From: Mesostigma viride
Taxonomy: Eukaryota > Streptophyta > Mesostigmatophyceae > Mesostigmatales > Mesostigmataceae
Assembly (NCBI GenBank): GCA_009746045.1
Contig: RPFO01001313.1
Location: 1 to 64,000 of the forward strand
Reading direction: 5' to 3'
DNA length: 64,000 bases
Positions 36,889-48,117 of this stretch are shown one piece after another (positions within the stretch are counted from its first letter, which is position 1; each line of letters starts with the position of its first letter). Both the position numbers and the translations under genes were made by a program. Under the pieces are notes generated by a model that was given only the letters and a program-made list of their open reading frames with translations, ran no database searches and was not told where the DNA came from.

Positions 36889-37532
36889 CAGTCAGCAGGG
36901 CCGTGGAGATGCGGTGCAGCGCATGCCGACGTGGGCCAGCAGCGACGCAAATCGCCATGTAGCTGGCTAAACTCTCGTCGGTCACAACATAGCGGTTATC
37001 CAAAGGACGGCCGTGTAGACGTACAGGCAAACAAGGCGACGACCACCGCAGAGACGGGCAAAGACTGGTTGGCGAGGACACGCCGCAGCCGCTCTGCGGT
37101 TGAGCGGCGGCGCGGGGTTTCGTGGACCTTTAGTTCTACATCATTTGTCAGAAAGGGGTTTGGAATTGCCGACTCCATGGACATCCGCACTGAGCGCGCG
37201 CCGGGAGTAAAAGCCTTGCCGTGTGACGACCGATGTCTTTCCGCAGCGTCCATCTGGTCTTCCGTGGTTTTTGTGCGGTCATCCAGCTGGTTAGGTGGGG
37301 AGGTGGGGAGGCGTGCAGGTTGCCGAACGTCGTCGCCATCTGCTCCAGCACCTTCCACGTACGCCTCTAAATTCACTGCACCTTGGTTTGTTTCAAGATA
37401 ACGCCGACTTTGCCGGGGAGACTGCTCCGCTATTTCATGCGCAAAAAAAGCACGCTTGGAGGCTGCGGACTTGGAGGAACTCGAGGACCCCGAACTGCCC
37501 GGTGTCCCGGGCAGGTCGGCAGCGGGTATCAT
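36889..37532 (-). pseudogene. hypothetical membrane protein gene, one frameshift
   Basis: A 178-codon minus-strand frame from ATG 37532 runs through a Ser-rich start, a polar middle (GAGADGDDVRQPARLPTSPP) and a hydrophobic stretch (LPVSAVVVALFACT), then stops at 36996. In another frame protein-like sequence continues (NRYVVTDESLASYMAICVAA) to a stop near 36889. One base near 37010-37020 would join them into about 214 residues with one membrane helix. An intron at this point is an alternative. No family recognised. Confidence 0.4.
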
Positions 37533-39411
37533 CGCAAAAAAAATACGCTGCTGAGTCTACGTACATATTTCATACCCCGAATTTTCTCTTAGCCATTACA
37601 TTCACTTTAATCATATGTGCCTGCTTTCGCCAACTACGTGGTTCGTGCAAATTCCGACTTCGCCCAGCGGGGAAAGTCGGGTATAACTATGTGGTCCGCC
37701 ATGACGCGAATATTTTACTCTAGGACAGTATCCACACTCTCGAGAGTAACGGCATGCCGTTGTGTTCGGCAGCCACAAACTGGCCAGGATTCTGATTGCT
37801 TGGTTGACCGATCTCGCTAGTAATTATTAACTAACTGCGTGTGTTGCTTTCAAGACTCCTGGCAGGTCATAGTGCCAATTACAGAAACCGATTGGATGCG
37901 AAGTAGCAACGATGTTGGATATTCCGTTTTGTCGATGGAGTCCAAAAAATGTCCACAAGAATCTGGTGTTTTACAGCACAATTTGGGCACTTGGCAGGCG
38001 CTTGGGGCTATATTCTTTATTGATCGATGATTCGAATCGGCAGCAAAATGCTAACCGGCAGCCAGATCAAATTGTGAGTCAGATCTGACTGAAGAAGGTT
38101 CGGGTGGACCGTGGACCTCAAAAGCCAGCAGAAACGTCCACGTAAACTGCCATTAAAGAATCCTTACTACTGTTGCCGGCCAACAACAACAACCGGCTGC
38201 CGTTCGCAGCCGAAGTACCGTGCACGTGTTTGAAGCCGGACTAAAAAACCCGGCGGCATGTCGGGTGAGCTAGTGAAACGCGGTTTTAAAAAATACCCGG
38301 AATTTACTCCATCTCTAGTGAAACGCGGGCTCATCCCTGTTCGCACGACGTCGCCGCCGCCGGCCGCACGGCAAGTGAGTGGACCTGGTCCCAGTCGCCA
38401 TCCCCGCCGGCCGGTTCCTGTCCCCCGCCGGATCGAGGTCCCAGTAACGGAGAGACTTTGATATTAGCTTGATAGATTTTTCCAATTGCTCATCATGACA
38501 ACTCAGACTTTCTAACAACTATGATTCCTGGACAGATCAATCATGAATGGCCGGGCGGCCAGGCCTGGTTGGCGGCCAACTAATTAACGTCGTGTAAGTG
38601 CGGACGGACGGGTGGAGCCGGCAGTTGTCTTTGGGCCGAGAAACGTCTCATGTGAGCGAGATTCGAAGAAGTACAAGAAGACGTGTCGTGGATCCCAAAT
38701 TGGGTACCCCGGTTCCCCATACCAACCGACCGACTGTGTGCCTCCGTCATTCCCTGAGACTCATGCGTAGTCCGCGCCGAACGGAAGCCGTGCGCCGGCT
38801 GTTTGTGGCAAAATCATCGGCCGGGCATGGAAGGAGAACGGCGAACACAGAGGGGGCTGACCGGGTGGTGGAGGGAAAGAGAGAGATCGATCGAGGATGG
38901 ATGGTGAGAAGATTCATGCCAGGCTCTCATAGTCGGTCGGTGAATAGTGATGGAAAGCACTATAATAATTTAGTGCTTTGCATCACTACTCCATCAATAA
39001 TATATAAATGTATTATTAGCTGTGCGACTCACATCCAATACCGGAGCGCGTGAGTAGTTGATTGACTGATGATGCATAGTGCATCATTGTTTGTAAGTAC
39101 TCTTATGCGGCAAGGCGGCAACTGACTACCACGTTTTGGCGACAACTGACAATGATCACCGTTAATAAGTATCATTAGCCATGAGAGGAGAGCGCGCCAC
39201 TCAGTCAGTAACTACATCAAATTTTGTTCGTTGGCTTTTTCTGGCCAAAAATATATTTTAAGTGTCTTGCTGCTGAACCAATTGAACCCGGGTAGTTGGG
39301 CCAAAGTGAGCACATATAATATGATAGTTGTCTCATTGATTAACTAATTAATTGATAGACACGTGACTGCGTTACGTGAGCAAGTCCTCAGAGGGAGGGG
39401 AACATGGGATA
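37533..39411. other. intergenic, no gene recognised
   Basis: Contains a small direct repeat (CTAGTGAAACGCGG at 38269 and 38317) and short open frames of random character. 38900-39060 is AT-rich. At its right edge (39357-39411) lies an antisense LINE A 3' end (ACACGTGACTGCGTTACGTG). Confidence 0.3.
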
Positions 39412-39794
39412 CTCATTGATTAAAATTAAATTACATTAAATTAAATTATATTATATTATAACATGACTCCGTTAATTGGGAGACCATGTCGCACATATTC
39501 AGTCCCTTGCTGGATGGATGGAGGTGGGCAAAGCCGCGAAACCGAACTAATCTTACTCTAAGCTAATCTAATATAGAAAACCCTAACTATTCTACTCAGC
39601 AAAGCGCCCCTTCCTCTTGGGGGGGGGGGGCTTGCCCACGGCAGGGGCTGGTGTATGAGCCTGGACAATCGTCTTCCACCTCTTCTTGTTCTGCATAGCA
39701 GTCCAAGCAAGAGAGAGGGAGTGAATGCGATGTTCAAATGGGCGGGCTGGGACCACTAGGTCGGCCAGCAACTGCTGTGGGTACTGGGTCATGG
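39412..39794 (-). mobile_element. LINE family C 3' part, antisense
   Basis: On the minus strand, protein tail SLAWTAMQNKKRWKTIV and GKPPPPKRKGRFAE ends at 39592, then a 3' region ending CCCAATTAACGGAGTCATGT and an A/T-rich tail (TTAAATTAAA type). The C-terminus has the same layout as LINE B (IWKKMMDKAKWAQV ... VGKRPRVQ), so the families are related. A LINE A fragment begins at about 39795. Confidence 0.55.
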
Positions 39795-40640
39795 ATATCG
39801 GCATGGCGTGGGCGCAACTCCATGACCACCGCCGCTGGTGGAGCAACCCCGCCCTACCCCGGATCGTCAAGCGTGACCTCTTCAAGGTCGTCATTCTGAC
39901 GATCCTGACCTACGGCGCCGAGACCTGGACACTGACTCAGGCCGGAGCTGGAGCAACGCCCTCGACGGCAACGTCACCAAGATGCTGCGCGAGGCCCTTA
40001 ACATCCCCTAGTTTGGTTTGCACATTAGTAATGACGGGCGATTTGTACGCTGATTTGCCCTATTATGTTTCCCACATGCACTCTTAGGCACAGGCGCCTG
40101 CATGGGCCTAGCCGGCCGGACACCTGGCCCGCACAGATCAGGTAGACACATTAGATAGACTAGGTAGCTGGCACCAAGCCCGCCCAGCCTGGGCGATATG
40201 TCCTCACCTGGCGTGCCCGGGCCGGCCGCGCGCGGCAGGGCGCCGCCACCCGTGGATTTTCGTGATAGACTCGGCTGAGTCTATCACGAAAAGTCCACGG
40301 GTGGCGGCCCTGCTGGCATGGACATGTGCTACCCTAGACGTGACGGGCTCACACCCGGCCGGGCAGCCTCCTGGTTTGTCTGTAATATGGAGGCAGATGG
40401 TACACAAGGATAGATGGCAAGTAGTGATGAAGGAGACCACTCCCAAGTCTGTGGGGGCTCCGCGTGTGACCGCATATGGCATTCATAGCGATTCAGGCCG
40501 TGGTGCCCACAACCCTGTAACTAGGACCTAGATAGCTTACACCATCCATTCCATCCCATGTTCCCCTCCCACTGAGGACTTATCAGTATGCTCACGTGAC
40601 GCAGTCACGTGTCTATTAATTAATTAATGATTAATTAATC
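39795..40640 (+). mobile_element. LINE family A 3' fragment with an internal foldback
   Basis: Begins in the reverse-transcriptase C-terminus (IGMAWAQLHDHRRWWSNPAL, as at 44421), includes the 3' region and ends with CACGTGACGCAGTCACGTG and TTAA units. Compared with other copies it carries an extra inverted duplication at 40234-40316. Confidence 0.7.
40234..40316. repeat. 83-bp near-perfect palindrome
   Basis: Arms CAGGGCGCCGCCACCCGTGG / CCACGGGTGGCGGCCCTG and GTGATAGACTC / GAGTCTATCAC meet around GGCT. Only one orientation exists in the other LINE A copies, so a foldback duplication arose here. Confidence 0.8.
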
Positions 40641-40827
40641 GGCTTTTGGAAATACACCGTCCGCATCGGTAATTTCAATTCGACGGTTATGTAAGCTGAA
40701 ATAATTAATTAATGGGTTAATAGCCGGTTATGTAAGCCGAAAGGCCCTTCAAATGGAATGAGACAATAGCGCTAATTATTGTTTGCAAGCTAGTGCTAAG
40801 TACTGTGCCCGTCCAATTATTATATTC

Positions 40828-40978
40828 TGATCAGACACTCCGCAAAGGTGAAAACCTTTGCGTTCAGTGCCGGGCCGCGGAAAACGCGGAAAACGCGATC
40901 TGCAAATGAATCCGACCGGAATCGAACTGGGGACCTCTCGCACCAATTTTGCTGACTATAGGACGGACGTCTCCTATT
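40828..40978 (-). mobile_element. tRNA-like SINE, truncated copy
   Basis: Matches 41522-41672 almost exactly, including the hairpin CGCAAAGGTGAAAACCTTTGCG and, on the minus strand, the B-box-like CCAGTTCGATTCCGG. It ends at GACGTCTCC, where the longer copies continue. Confidence 0.65.
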
Positions 40979-41521
40979 ATATAACTATTAGTTAGTTAGT
41001 TTGGTTAACGAACAACCGTTGAGCTGGCTGCACAATTCAACAATAATTCTTTGCTTGTTTTGTACCACCTAGCCGTCTGCACTGCTGTTACCGCCAGTAA
41101 AAGCACATTTGTCAGCCAAAGATTACATGTTTCTTTGTTTTTTACCGCGAACCAAGCGCTTTTGGTGGCAGTCAAAGAATAATTTATTTATACTTTCTTT
41201 GTTTGTTTGGTAGCTAGATTAAAACCACAAGGGGAATACACTCGGGAATTGATTATTTGAACATCTTTTGTTTTATTTATCGTTTGCATGCAGGTGGTCG
41301 GCGCCCAGCCTCATAACTATTTAGTAAATCTACGTACCAATGCGGACGGTGTAGCTACAGGGAATGAGCCTCGGCCATGGAGGTCGTTGCATTGGCCGGC
41401 TCGTTTCTCTCCCTAACAACTGGTTTGTTGTCTTCATGCATGGGGATGAAACAGTTCGAGCATGCAGGGCTCCCGGAACAGCCCCCGGCCGTGAGTTGTT
41501 GCATGGAGTCTATTACCACAC
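40979..41521. other. intergenic, no gene seen
   Basis: AT-rich spacer between two SINE copies. No open frame of interest. Confidence 0.35.
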
Positions 41522-41811
41522 ACATATTCTGATCAGACACTCCGCAAAGGTGAAAACCTTTGCGTTCAGTGCCAGGCCGCGGAAAACGCGGAAAACGCGA
41601 TCTGCAAATGAATCCGACCGGAATCGAACTGGGGACCTCTCGCACCAATTTTGCTGACTATAGGACGGACGTCTCCGGATACCATGGCATCGCCAACTTA
41701 CACCTACAGTCATCCGCAAAAGTTCTCCTGTCCGGGGAGTGATGCAAGCCTTTCGGATTTGGTACTAGATAAATCACTCGAGATCTGTGTGTAGGAGTAC
41801 ACACATATAGT
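41522..41811 (-). mobile_element. tRNA-like SINE, full-length-looking copy
   Basis: About 290 bp; the same unit is at 47834-48117 in the other orientation. On the minus strand the middle reads TCCGTCCTATAGTCAGC ... GAGAGGTCCCCAGTTCGATT CCGGTCGGA. Its ends can pair as a tRNA acceptor stem (TCCGtCC with GGtCGGA), and GTTCGATTCC is a B-box, but the anticodon arm is shortened. One end carries TGTGTAGGAGTACACAC, a short palindrome. Confidence 0.7.
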
Positions 41812-41820
41812 GGAAACACA

Positions 41821-42043
41821 CGCCCTGATCAAGCATGCTGTTTCCGGCCCCACCGTCTAGGTCATCTAGTCGCTCCACACGTAAGCCAGCCATAATTTCA
41901 ATGCACAAGGATACACATTTCCATCACCATTCATCTTCATCATCCTGAACGACTCGAAAACGCGGAAAAGATAACGGCAGGCTCGAGCTACCATGGTCCG
42001 GATTCTCCCGATTTCTGGCCTGCGCTGGTTGTCTCTTTGATAT
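41821..42043. repeat. dispersed repeat R1, copy 3 (shorter)
   Basis: Matches the right two thirds of copies 1 and 2 (11620-11858). It abuts the end of the SINE. Confidence 0.6.
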
Positions 42044-42154
42044 AGTGGATCATACACATGAGTATTCTATTGATTTCCGAGTCCTGACTGAAACGTCTTC
42101 CAAGTGATAGTCTAGGATATGAATCAATAATGGCACGCAAACGCGACAGCGTGC

Positions 42155-42695
42155 TTGTGTGCATACGTGTGGGCTTGTGTGCATACATGTGGGCTTGTCA
42201 TGCATGTGTGCTTGCGGGCTCCGGCACGTACTTGTGTTTTTGTGTGCAAGCTTGTGTTTTTGTGTTTTTGTGTGCTTGTGTGCTTGTGTGCTTGTGTGCT
42301 TGTGTGCTGGTGTGCTGGTGTGCTTGTGTGCTTGTGTGCTTATAATTATGCGCTTGTGTGCTTGTGTGCTTGTGCGCTTAATTGTGTGCTGGTGTGCTTA
42401 ATTATGTGCTTAATTGTGTGCTTAATTGTATGCTTAATGGTGCGCTTAATTGTGTGCTTGTGTGCTTTGTGTGCTTGTGTGCTTTGTGTCAGCTTGTGTG
42501 CTTGTGTGCTTGTGTGCTTGTGTGCTTGTGTGCTTGTGTGCTTGTGTGCTTGTGTGCTTGTGTGCTTGTGTGCTTGTGTGCTTGTGTGCTTGTGTGCTTG
42601 TGTGCTTGTGTGCTTGTGTGCTTGTGTGCTTGTGTGCTTGTGTGCTTGTGTGCTTGTGTGCTTGTGTGCTTGTGTGCTTGTGTGCTTGTGTGCTT
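42155..42695. repeat. (TGTGTGCT)n-type microsatellite
   Basis: 8-bp units GTGTGCTT, irregular before 42490 and nearly perfect afterwards. All long frames through it are artefacts. Confidence 0.95.
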
Positions 42696-42953
42696 CATAA
42701 GCAATCAAGCAAGCTGCCAATGATGCAAGCATACGAGCGAAATAGCAAACCATGCAAGCACGCACAAAAGTCTAAAAAGACTGCCCGAGGCTGGGCTGAA
42801 CGGAGCCCAACGAGTCACGTACCACGTCGGCTTTTGACCAGCCCACAACCACAACAGCGCGACAAATCTTTTGGGGATGATGGCATGATGTGACACAGTG
42901 TGATATCAAATTGCAAATGACTTTCATGCGATTGCAGCCGCTATCTTGCGATT

Positions 42954-44628
42954 CCGCAACAGCGACCCCGCCCGCTACGCCCGCCTCAAAGCCGATTACC
43001 ACTCGGCCATCCGGCAGGCGACCAAGGAGCAGGAGGACCTTCATGTCCGCGAGTACTTCGCCCACCTCAAGGACCAGCACGGCGAGTACGCCTGGACCCG
43101 CCTGCGTCACGCCCAACGGCCCGCCGGCGGCGCGCAGCCGGCGCCGCGGACGCTCTCTCAGTGGCTCACCGCAGCAGCAGCTCGACCAGTGGTATTCCTC
43201 CCAGTCCCGGCTGCTCGGCGCCCCCCCGCCGCCTCGGCCGCTTGGCCCTCTGGCGGCCGCACGCCTGGCAGTAGCACCGGCGGACGTCCCTGCGCCGCCC
43301 ACGCCGCCCGCCGCTGGGCAGGACTACACGTACCCAGCCCTGACGGAACCCCTGGCCGACCCCAACGAGCTCCCGCCGTTCACCGAGCTCGAGCTGAGCA
43401 CCGCCGCCAAGCAACTCCGCTTCTATGCCGCCGTTGGACCTGACCAGCTCCCAGCCCCGGTGATTAAGCTGACGGCGCTCACGGGGTTCCTGCTTGACGT
43501 CTGCAACCGGATCCTGCTTGCCGACGCGCCGCCGATTCCTGAGTGGCAGCACAGCTACCGTATTATGCTGTACAAAAACAAAGGTTCCCCTGACGACCCC
43601 GCCAACTACAGAGGAGTGTGCATCCAGAGCGCCGCACTTAAGTTGTTCATGCGCATGATCCTCAACCGCCTTCGTTCTGCTCTCGACTGTCACCTTGGGG
43701 AAAGTCAAATGGGCTTCCGTCCTGGGCGCAACACCGTCATGGCCATCTTCGTCGCGCGTCGCCTCTTCGAGGAAATCGCTCTCCTGCAACCTGGTGAGTT
43801 TCCCGCAATCTTGATCTTCGTCGACTTCATCAAGGCTTTTGATTCTGTCCTCTGGGACGCTCTATGGGCTGTACTTGCTCGCGCTCGCGTCCCCACTCCC
43901 CTGATTACCGTCATCCGCACGCTGTATGAGGGGTCGACCACTTCGATGCGCACTCAACACGGCATTACCCCACCATGCCCACTGCAGACCGGCGTCTGGC
44001 AGGGTTGCGTCCTGTCGCCGTACCTGTTTATTATTGTATAGTGGATTATGTTATGCGCCAGGCACGTGCTCGCTTTGCTAGCATTGCAGGCCGTGCCCCT
44101 GGCCTAGCGATCACGAACGAGCTTGGGGAAGGGGGGCCGACTAACAAGCAGAATTTACTAGCTGACCTCATTTATGCCGACGACATCACGCTCATCGAGA
44201 AGCCGGAGTCTGCCCAACTTTGGCTGGACTGCCTGGCGCTCGAGGCTCGGGCGGTTGGTCTAGAAATCAGCCCCAAAACGGAGGCCCTGGCCCTCGGCAT
44301 GGCAGGGCCCCCACCCACACTCCGCCTCTTAGACGATGCGGAGGTCAACTACCCTCCTTCAGGCCGCTTCAAGCTGCTCGGCAGTTGGCTTCCCGACTGC
44401 GAGGACGACATGACGACACGGATCGGCATGGCGTGGGCGCACCTCATCCATGACCACCGCCGCTGGTGGAGCAACCCCGCCCTACCCCGGATCGTCAAGC
44501 GTGACCTCTTCAAGGTCGTCATTCTGACGATCCTGACCTACGGCGCCGAGACGTGGGCACTGACGCAGGAGCTGGAGCAACGACTCGACGGCGCCGTCAC
44601 CAAGATGCTGCGCCAGGCCCTTCAGTAA
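42954..44628 (+). pseudogene. non-LTR reverse transcriptase, broken
   Basis: Frame 1 to about 43140, frame 2 to about 44035, frame 1 to 44628. Reverse-transcriptase motifs in order: GPDQLPAPVIK, HSYRIMLYKNKGSPDDPANY, QMGFRPGRNTVMAIF, the first catalytic Asp in FVDFIKAFDSV, GVWQGCVLSPYLF, and the YADD catalytic box (LIYADDITLIE, about 44174). The C-terminal TYGAETWALTQELEQ is typical of LINE thumb/C-terminal regions. No complete protein can be made. Confidence 0.85.
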
Positions 44629-44724
44629 CATCCCCTTTGGTTTGCACATTAGTAATGAGGATTTGTACGCTGATTTGCCCTATGTTTCCCACATTATTAG
44701 GCACAGGCGCCTGGGCCTAGCCGG

Positions 44725-46257
44725 CCGTGTTGGTTCGTACGGCACCTCGGGTATGAAAATACGCCGTATTCCACGGTACTGACGCTTTCGACCGCGTACG
44801 CCGTACGATTTACTTTGGACTTAGCCGATTTTGGAGGTCGTGGACGTGTCACGCGGTGGGGAGAGGCCCAGACCTGTCAGTGGTACTAAAATTGCTGAAA
44901 TTGCAGCGAGTGCATAGCTACTTGCTAGTACACGCGTGACGGTGTGCCTTTCTACATTTTTTGACAGGATTTTTTATTCGCGGGAGAAAAGCTGCGAGGG
45001 GACAGAGCATGCATGGCAGAATCATAAGGTTTAGGGACGGGTGCACTTCCAGAAAGACGCAGAAGAGTGAAGACGCAATTAAAGCAAATAGAGGGTGCCG
45101 GGTGCGCCGGTTCATGTATTGTGCGCTAGGCAATCCTAAAAGAGGCGACCATGCCTAGAGTTCCAGTCGTCAAAAGGGGAGAGGAGTATCAATACCTCCA
45201 CCTGATTGACGAGGTGGAAAAGACCGTGAGTGGGGAAGACGTGGTAGTCGGCCAGAGGTGGCCAGGCGTGCAAGCTGTGCGATTACAAGTTCGGCAGGCC
45301 TGGCAACTTTAGCAAGGATCGCGCTGTCGGCCATCTCGGCCACATCCCCAACAAGGGAGCCACATTTTGCCAGCAGTCTAGGAATGTAGAAGGCCTGATC
45401 GGGAGGCTTCAGGCGGCTGAGGCAGCCCGGTTGGAAAAGAAGGAGCAAAAGGCAGTGCTCGGTGCCCGCGTTGCCAAGGCCCTTCTGCCTGCCGCTGCCC
45501 CGGGTGCTGGCCCTTGTGGCTCTGGCAAGGCAGTGCAGAAGACGATTCCACAGTGCTTTTCCAACGCGCAGCTCCAGGAAGTCCGCCTTGCCCAGGCCTC
45601 TTTCTTTTACGAGAATGGCATTCCGTTTCACGTCGCCGCCAGCGCCTCGTACAAGAACATGATCGCGGCAGTGGCAAAGTATGGACCTGCCGCAGCAGTG
45701 AAGGTCAATTCTGGGTTCATTGCCTTGATTTTATTTCTTAGGGATTCGTGGCATGCACTTGTTGTCATTGTGCAGCGAAGCTGCCATCTATAGTGCTATG
45801 ACATCCTCTGCATCGAGGCTGCCAGAGCTCTGGGTGCATTATACCATTCAATCATGTATTATGTTGTCAATAATGCATTGTAATAAAAGAGACCGGTGTT
45901 AGATGGTCAATAGTTTGCGTGTCCACAATATACAAATGTACTTGAAGGATGTATTGCAATGTCGATCTAAGTGTGGCAGGTGGCAAGTCACTGCCATTAT
46001 GCTCATTAATGAATAGCAGAGAGCATAGTACATAGTAACATTTGTTGGATGCAGGGCCACACATCCTTAGAATACCCCGTACTTTAAGCCTTGGCCTCAA
46101 TAATACCCCGTACTTTTTTAGCACAATTTCAAAAATACCCCGTATGCCGTACTGCGTGTTTTTTCGCGTATTTTTTACCCCTCGCAAAAATACCTGTATT
46201 TTTACAGTACGCAAGGGTTTTACCGAGTACCCCGTACTGCCGTACAGACCAACACGG
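44725..46257 (+). mobile_element. deleted hAT DNA transposon with 8-bp target duplication
   Basis: Terminal inverted repeats CCGTGTTGGTTCGTACGGCA (44725-44744) and, in reverse, CCGTGTTGGTCTGTACGGCA (46238-46257) match at 18 of 20 bases. The 8-bp duplication CTAGCCGG flanks it (44717-44724, 46258-46265), and other LINE A copies (about 16167) show the unoccupied site with a single CTAGCCGG. Subterminal GTACGGGG-type repeats near the right end resemble hAT transposase sites. The interior encodes only an N-terminal transposase remnant, so the element cannot move by itself. Confidence 0.9.
45151..45793 (+). pseudogene. hAT transposase N-terminal remnant (BED-like finger)
   Basis: From ATG 45151, with a frame change near 45255. 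The second part has CKLCDYKFGRPGNFSKDR and GHLGHIPNKGATFC, a BED-type zinc finger (C-x2-C...H-x2-H...C). It is followed by AQASFFYENGIPFHVAASAS and MIAAVAKYGPA, the conserved first block of hAT transposases. The catalytic and dimerisation regions are absent; the frame ends at 45793 in unrelated sequence. Confidence 0.75.
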
Positions 46258-46646
46258 CTAGCCGGGCACCTGGCCCGCACAGATCAGGTAGATACATCAG
46301 ATAGACTAGCTGGCACCAAGCCCGCCCAGCCTGGGCGATATGTCCTCACCTGGCGTGCCCCCGGCCGCGCGCGGCAGGGCCGCCACCCGTGGACTTTTCG
46401 TGATAGACTCGGCATGGACATGTGCTACACTAGACGTGACGGGCTCACCCCCGGGCAGCCTCCTGGTTTGTCTGTAACATGGAGGCAGATGGTGCGCAAG
46501 GATAGATGGCAAGTAGTGATGAAGGAGACCACCCCCAAGCCTGTGGGGGCTCCGCGTGTGACCAAGTATGGCATTCATAGCGATTCGGGCCGCGGTGCCC
46601 ACACCCCTGTAACTCGGACCTAGATAGCTTATACCATCCATTCCAT

Positions 46647-47340
46647 GTTCAAGGTCCTCGTCCTTCCTGTTGTCACGTATGGCGCCGAGACGTGGACCCT
46701 CACCGCCGACCTGGCCCGCAAGCTGGACGGCGCGGTCACCAGCATGCTGCGTTCCATTTTCAGAGTAGGATATGCTGCTCATGTCCGCAATGAGGACCTG
46801 TACCAGGGTATGCCCTATATCACCAGCACCATTAAGCAACGCCGCCTGCAGCTTGTAGGGCACCTAGCTCGCACCAACCAGGTAGACACCTCACGTGGCC
46901 CCCCCGCAGGACTGCGACCAGCCCAGCCTGGCCGGCACCTCCTGACGTGGGCTGGGCCTAGTGATGTTAGACGCCGCAAGGCCCGCACCTTCAAGGACCA
47001 GCTAGTAGAGGACATGGGGGGCCTCGGCCTCTCCGTGATTTGGAAGAAGATGATGGACAAGGCCAAGTGGGCCCAGGTCATAGAGGACAATGAGCCCCCC
47101 CCAGTGGGGAAGCGCCCGCGTGTGCAATCCCGCGGGAGGCACGCCAGATAGCTCCCCCTCGGGCAGCGGGCGGCTGCCTAGATAGATGTTGTCATTAGAA
47201 TGCTGTTAGATAGATGTAGTATGTAGCCAATGTAGATATAGATTAGACCGGTAGGAATGTTGCACCCATCCATCCATCCATCGGGGTTAATGCTCCGTGA
47301 CTCCCCAACGGGAGCACGAGTCTAATTAATTAATTAATTA
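46647..47340 (+). mobile_element. LINE family B, 5'-truncated, inside LINE A
   Basis: Encodes the reverse-transcriptase C-terminus (VTYGAETWTLTADLARKLDG) to a stop at about 47151, then a 3' region with a CATCCATCCATC motif, the GTGCTCC-type hairpin and TTAA units. The target duplication ATCCATTCCAT is at 46636-46646 and 47341-47351. The 168-codon frame from 46645 is open, so this copy is young. Confidence 0.85.
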
Positions 47341-47833
47341 ATCCATTCCATCCCATGTTCCCCTCCCACTGAGGACTTATGCTCACGTGACGCAGTCACG
47401 TGTCTATTAATTAATCACTTAATCTTGCGATTGCGATTAAACCAGGGTTGCCAAGGGCACCCGTGGACATCGATTAATCCGGGTGCTTTACGTCACGCTA
47501 CATCTCAAATCGGGGAATTCAGTGCTCCGTGGTTCCCCAACGGGCCCGCGAAAATTAATTACGTCACGCCTTGTCGCATATATGGAAGGAACTTCGCAAG
47601 GCATGCAGCCGTAGGTCAGATCGCTGTCGCCAGTCCCTCGATCGCCAGATCTTACCACCACACTGGAAGGAAAGTCGAAGCTTGTCTAGCTTGGTCCAAC
47701 TCGTCCTTCTAATTGAGCGATAAAGAATGGCGTTAGGACAACCCGAAGTCAAGGCGGGGTTTGCCGCCTTCGCAGCAGCCATCTGCAGGTTATGCAACAA
47801 GTAGGAAAAAATATAAATATAATTGAAAAGACA

Positions 47834-48117
47834 CGTGTGTAGTACTCCTACACACAGATCTCGAGTGATTTATCTAGTACCAAATCCGAAAGGCTTGCAT
47901 CACTCCCCGGACAGGAGAACTTTTGCGGATGACTGTAGGTGTAAGTTGGCGATGCCATGGTAACCGGAGACGTCCGTCCTATAGTCAGCAAAATTGGTGC
48001 GAGAGGTCCCCAGTTCGATTCCGGTCGGATTCATTTGCAGATCGCGTTTTTCCGCGTTTTCCGCGGCCCGGTACTGAACGCAAATGGTTTTCACCTTTGC
48101 GGAGTGCCTGATCAAAT
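47834..48117 (+). mobile_element. tRNA-like SINE, inverted relative to the 41522 copy
   Basis: Same 290-bp unit on +, from GTGTGTAGTACTCCTACACA to GCGGAGTGCCTGATCA, containing GTTCGATTCCGG. A few point differences from the other copy suggest moderate age. Confidence 0.7.

Larger units (their letters stand above)
42954..47421 (+). mobile_element. LINE family A, longest copy, 5'-truncated, with two later insertions
   Basis: An 11-bp target duplication ATCTTGCGATT lies at 42943-42953 and 47422-47432. Inside are a linker region (SDPARYARLKADYHSAIRQA), a non-LTR reverse transcriptase and the family 3' end CACGTGACGCAGTCACGTG plus TTAA tail. A hAT transposon (44725-46257) and a LINE B (46647-47340) interrupt it, leaving about 2.2 kb of LINE A proper. 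The endonuclease part is missing, as expected from 5' truncation. Confidence 0.85.

Noticed and set aside
40900-40970. Functional tRNA gene on the minus strand
   Set aside because: The B-box is present but the anticodon arm is incomplete and the T stem pairs poorly; the same sequence recurs as a dispersed repeat.
42155-42893. Cys-Leu-Val and Thr-Gln-Ala-His-Lys-His repeat frames
   Set aside because: Translation of the TGTGTGCT microsatellite.
42890-42953. ATG at 42890 as start of the reverse transcriptase
   Set aside because: It lies outside the LINE, upstream of the target duplication at 42943-42953; the element is 5'-truncated.
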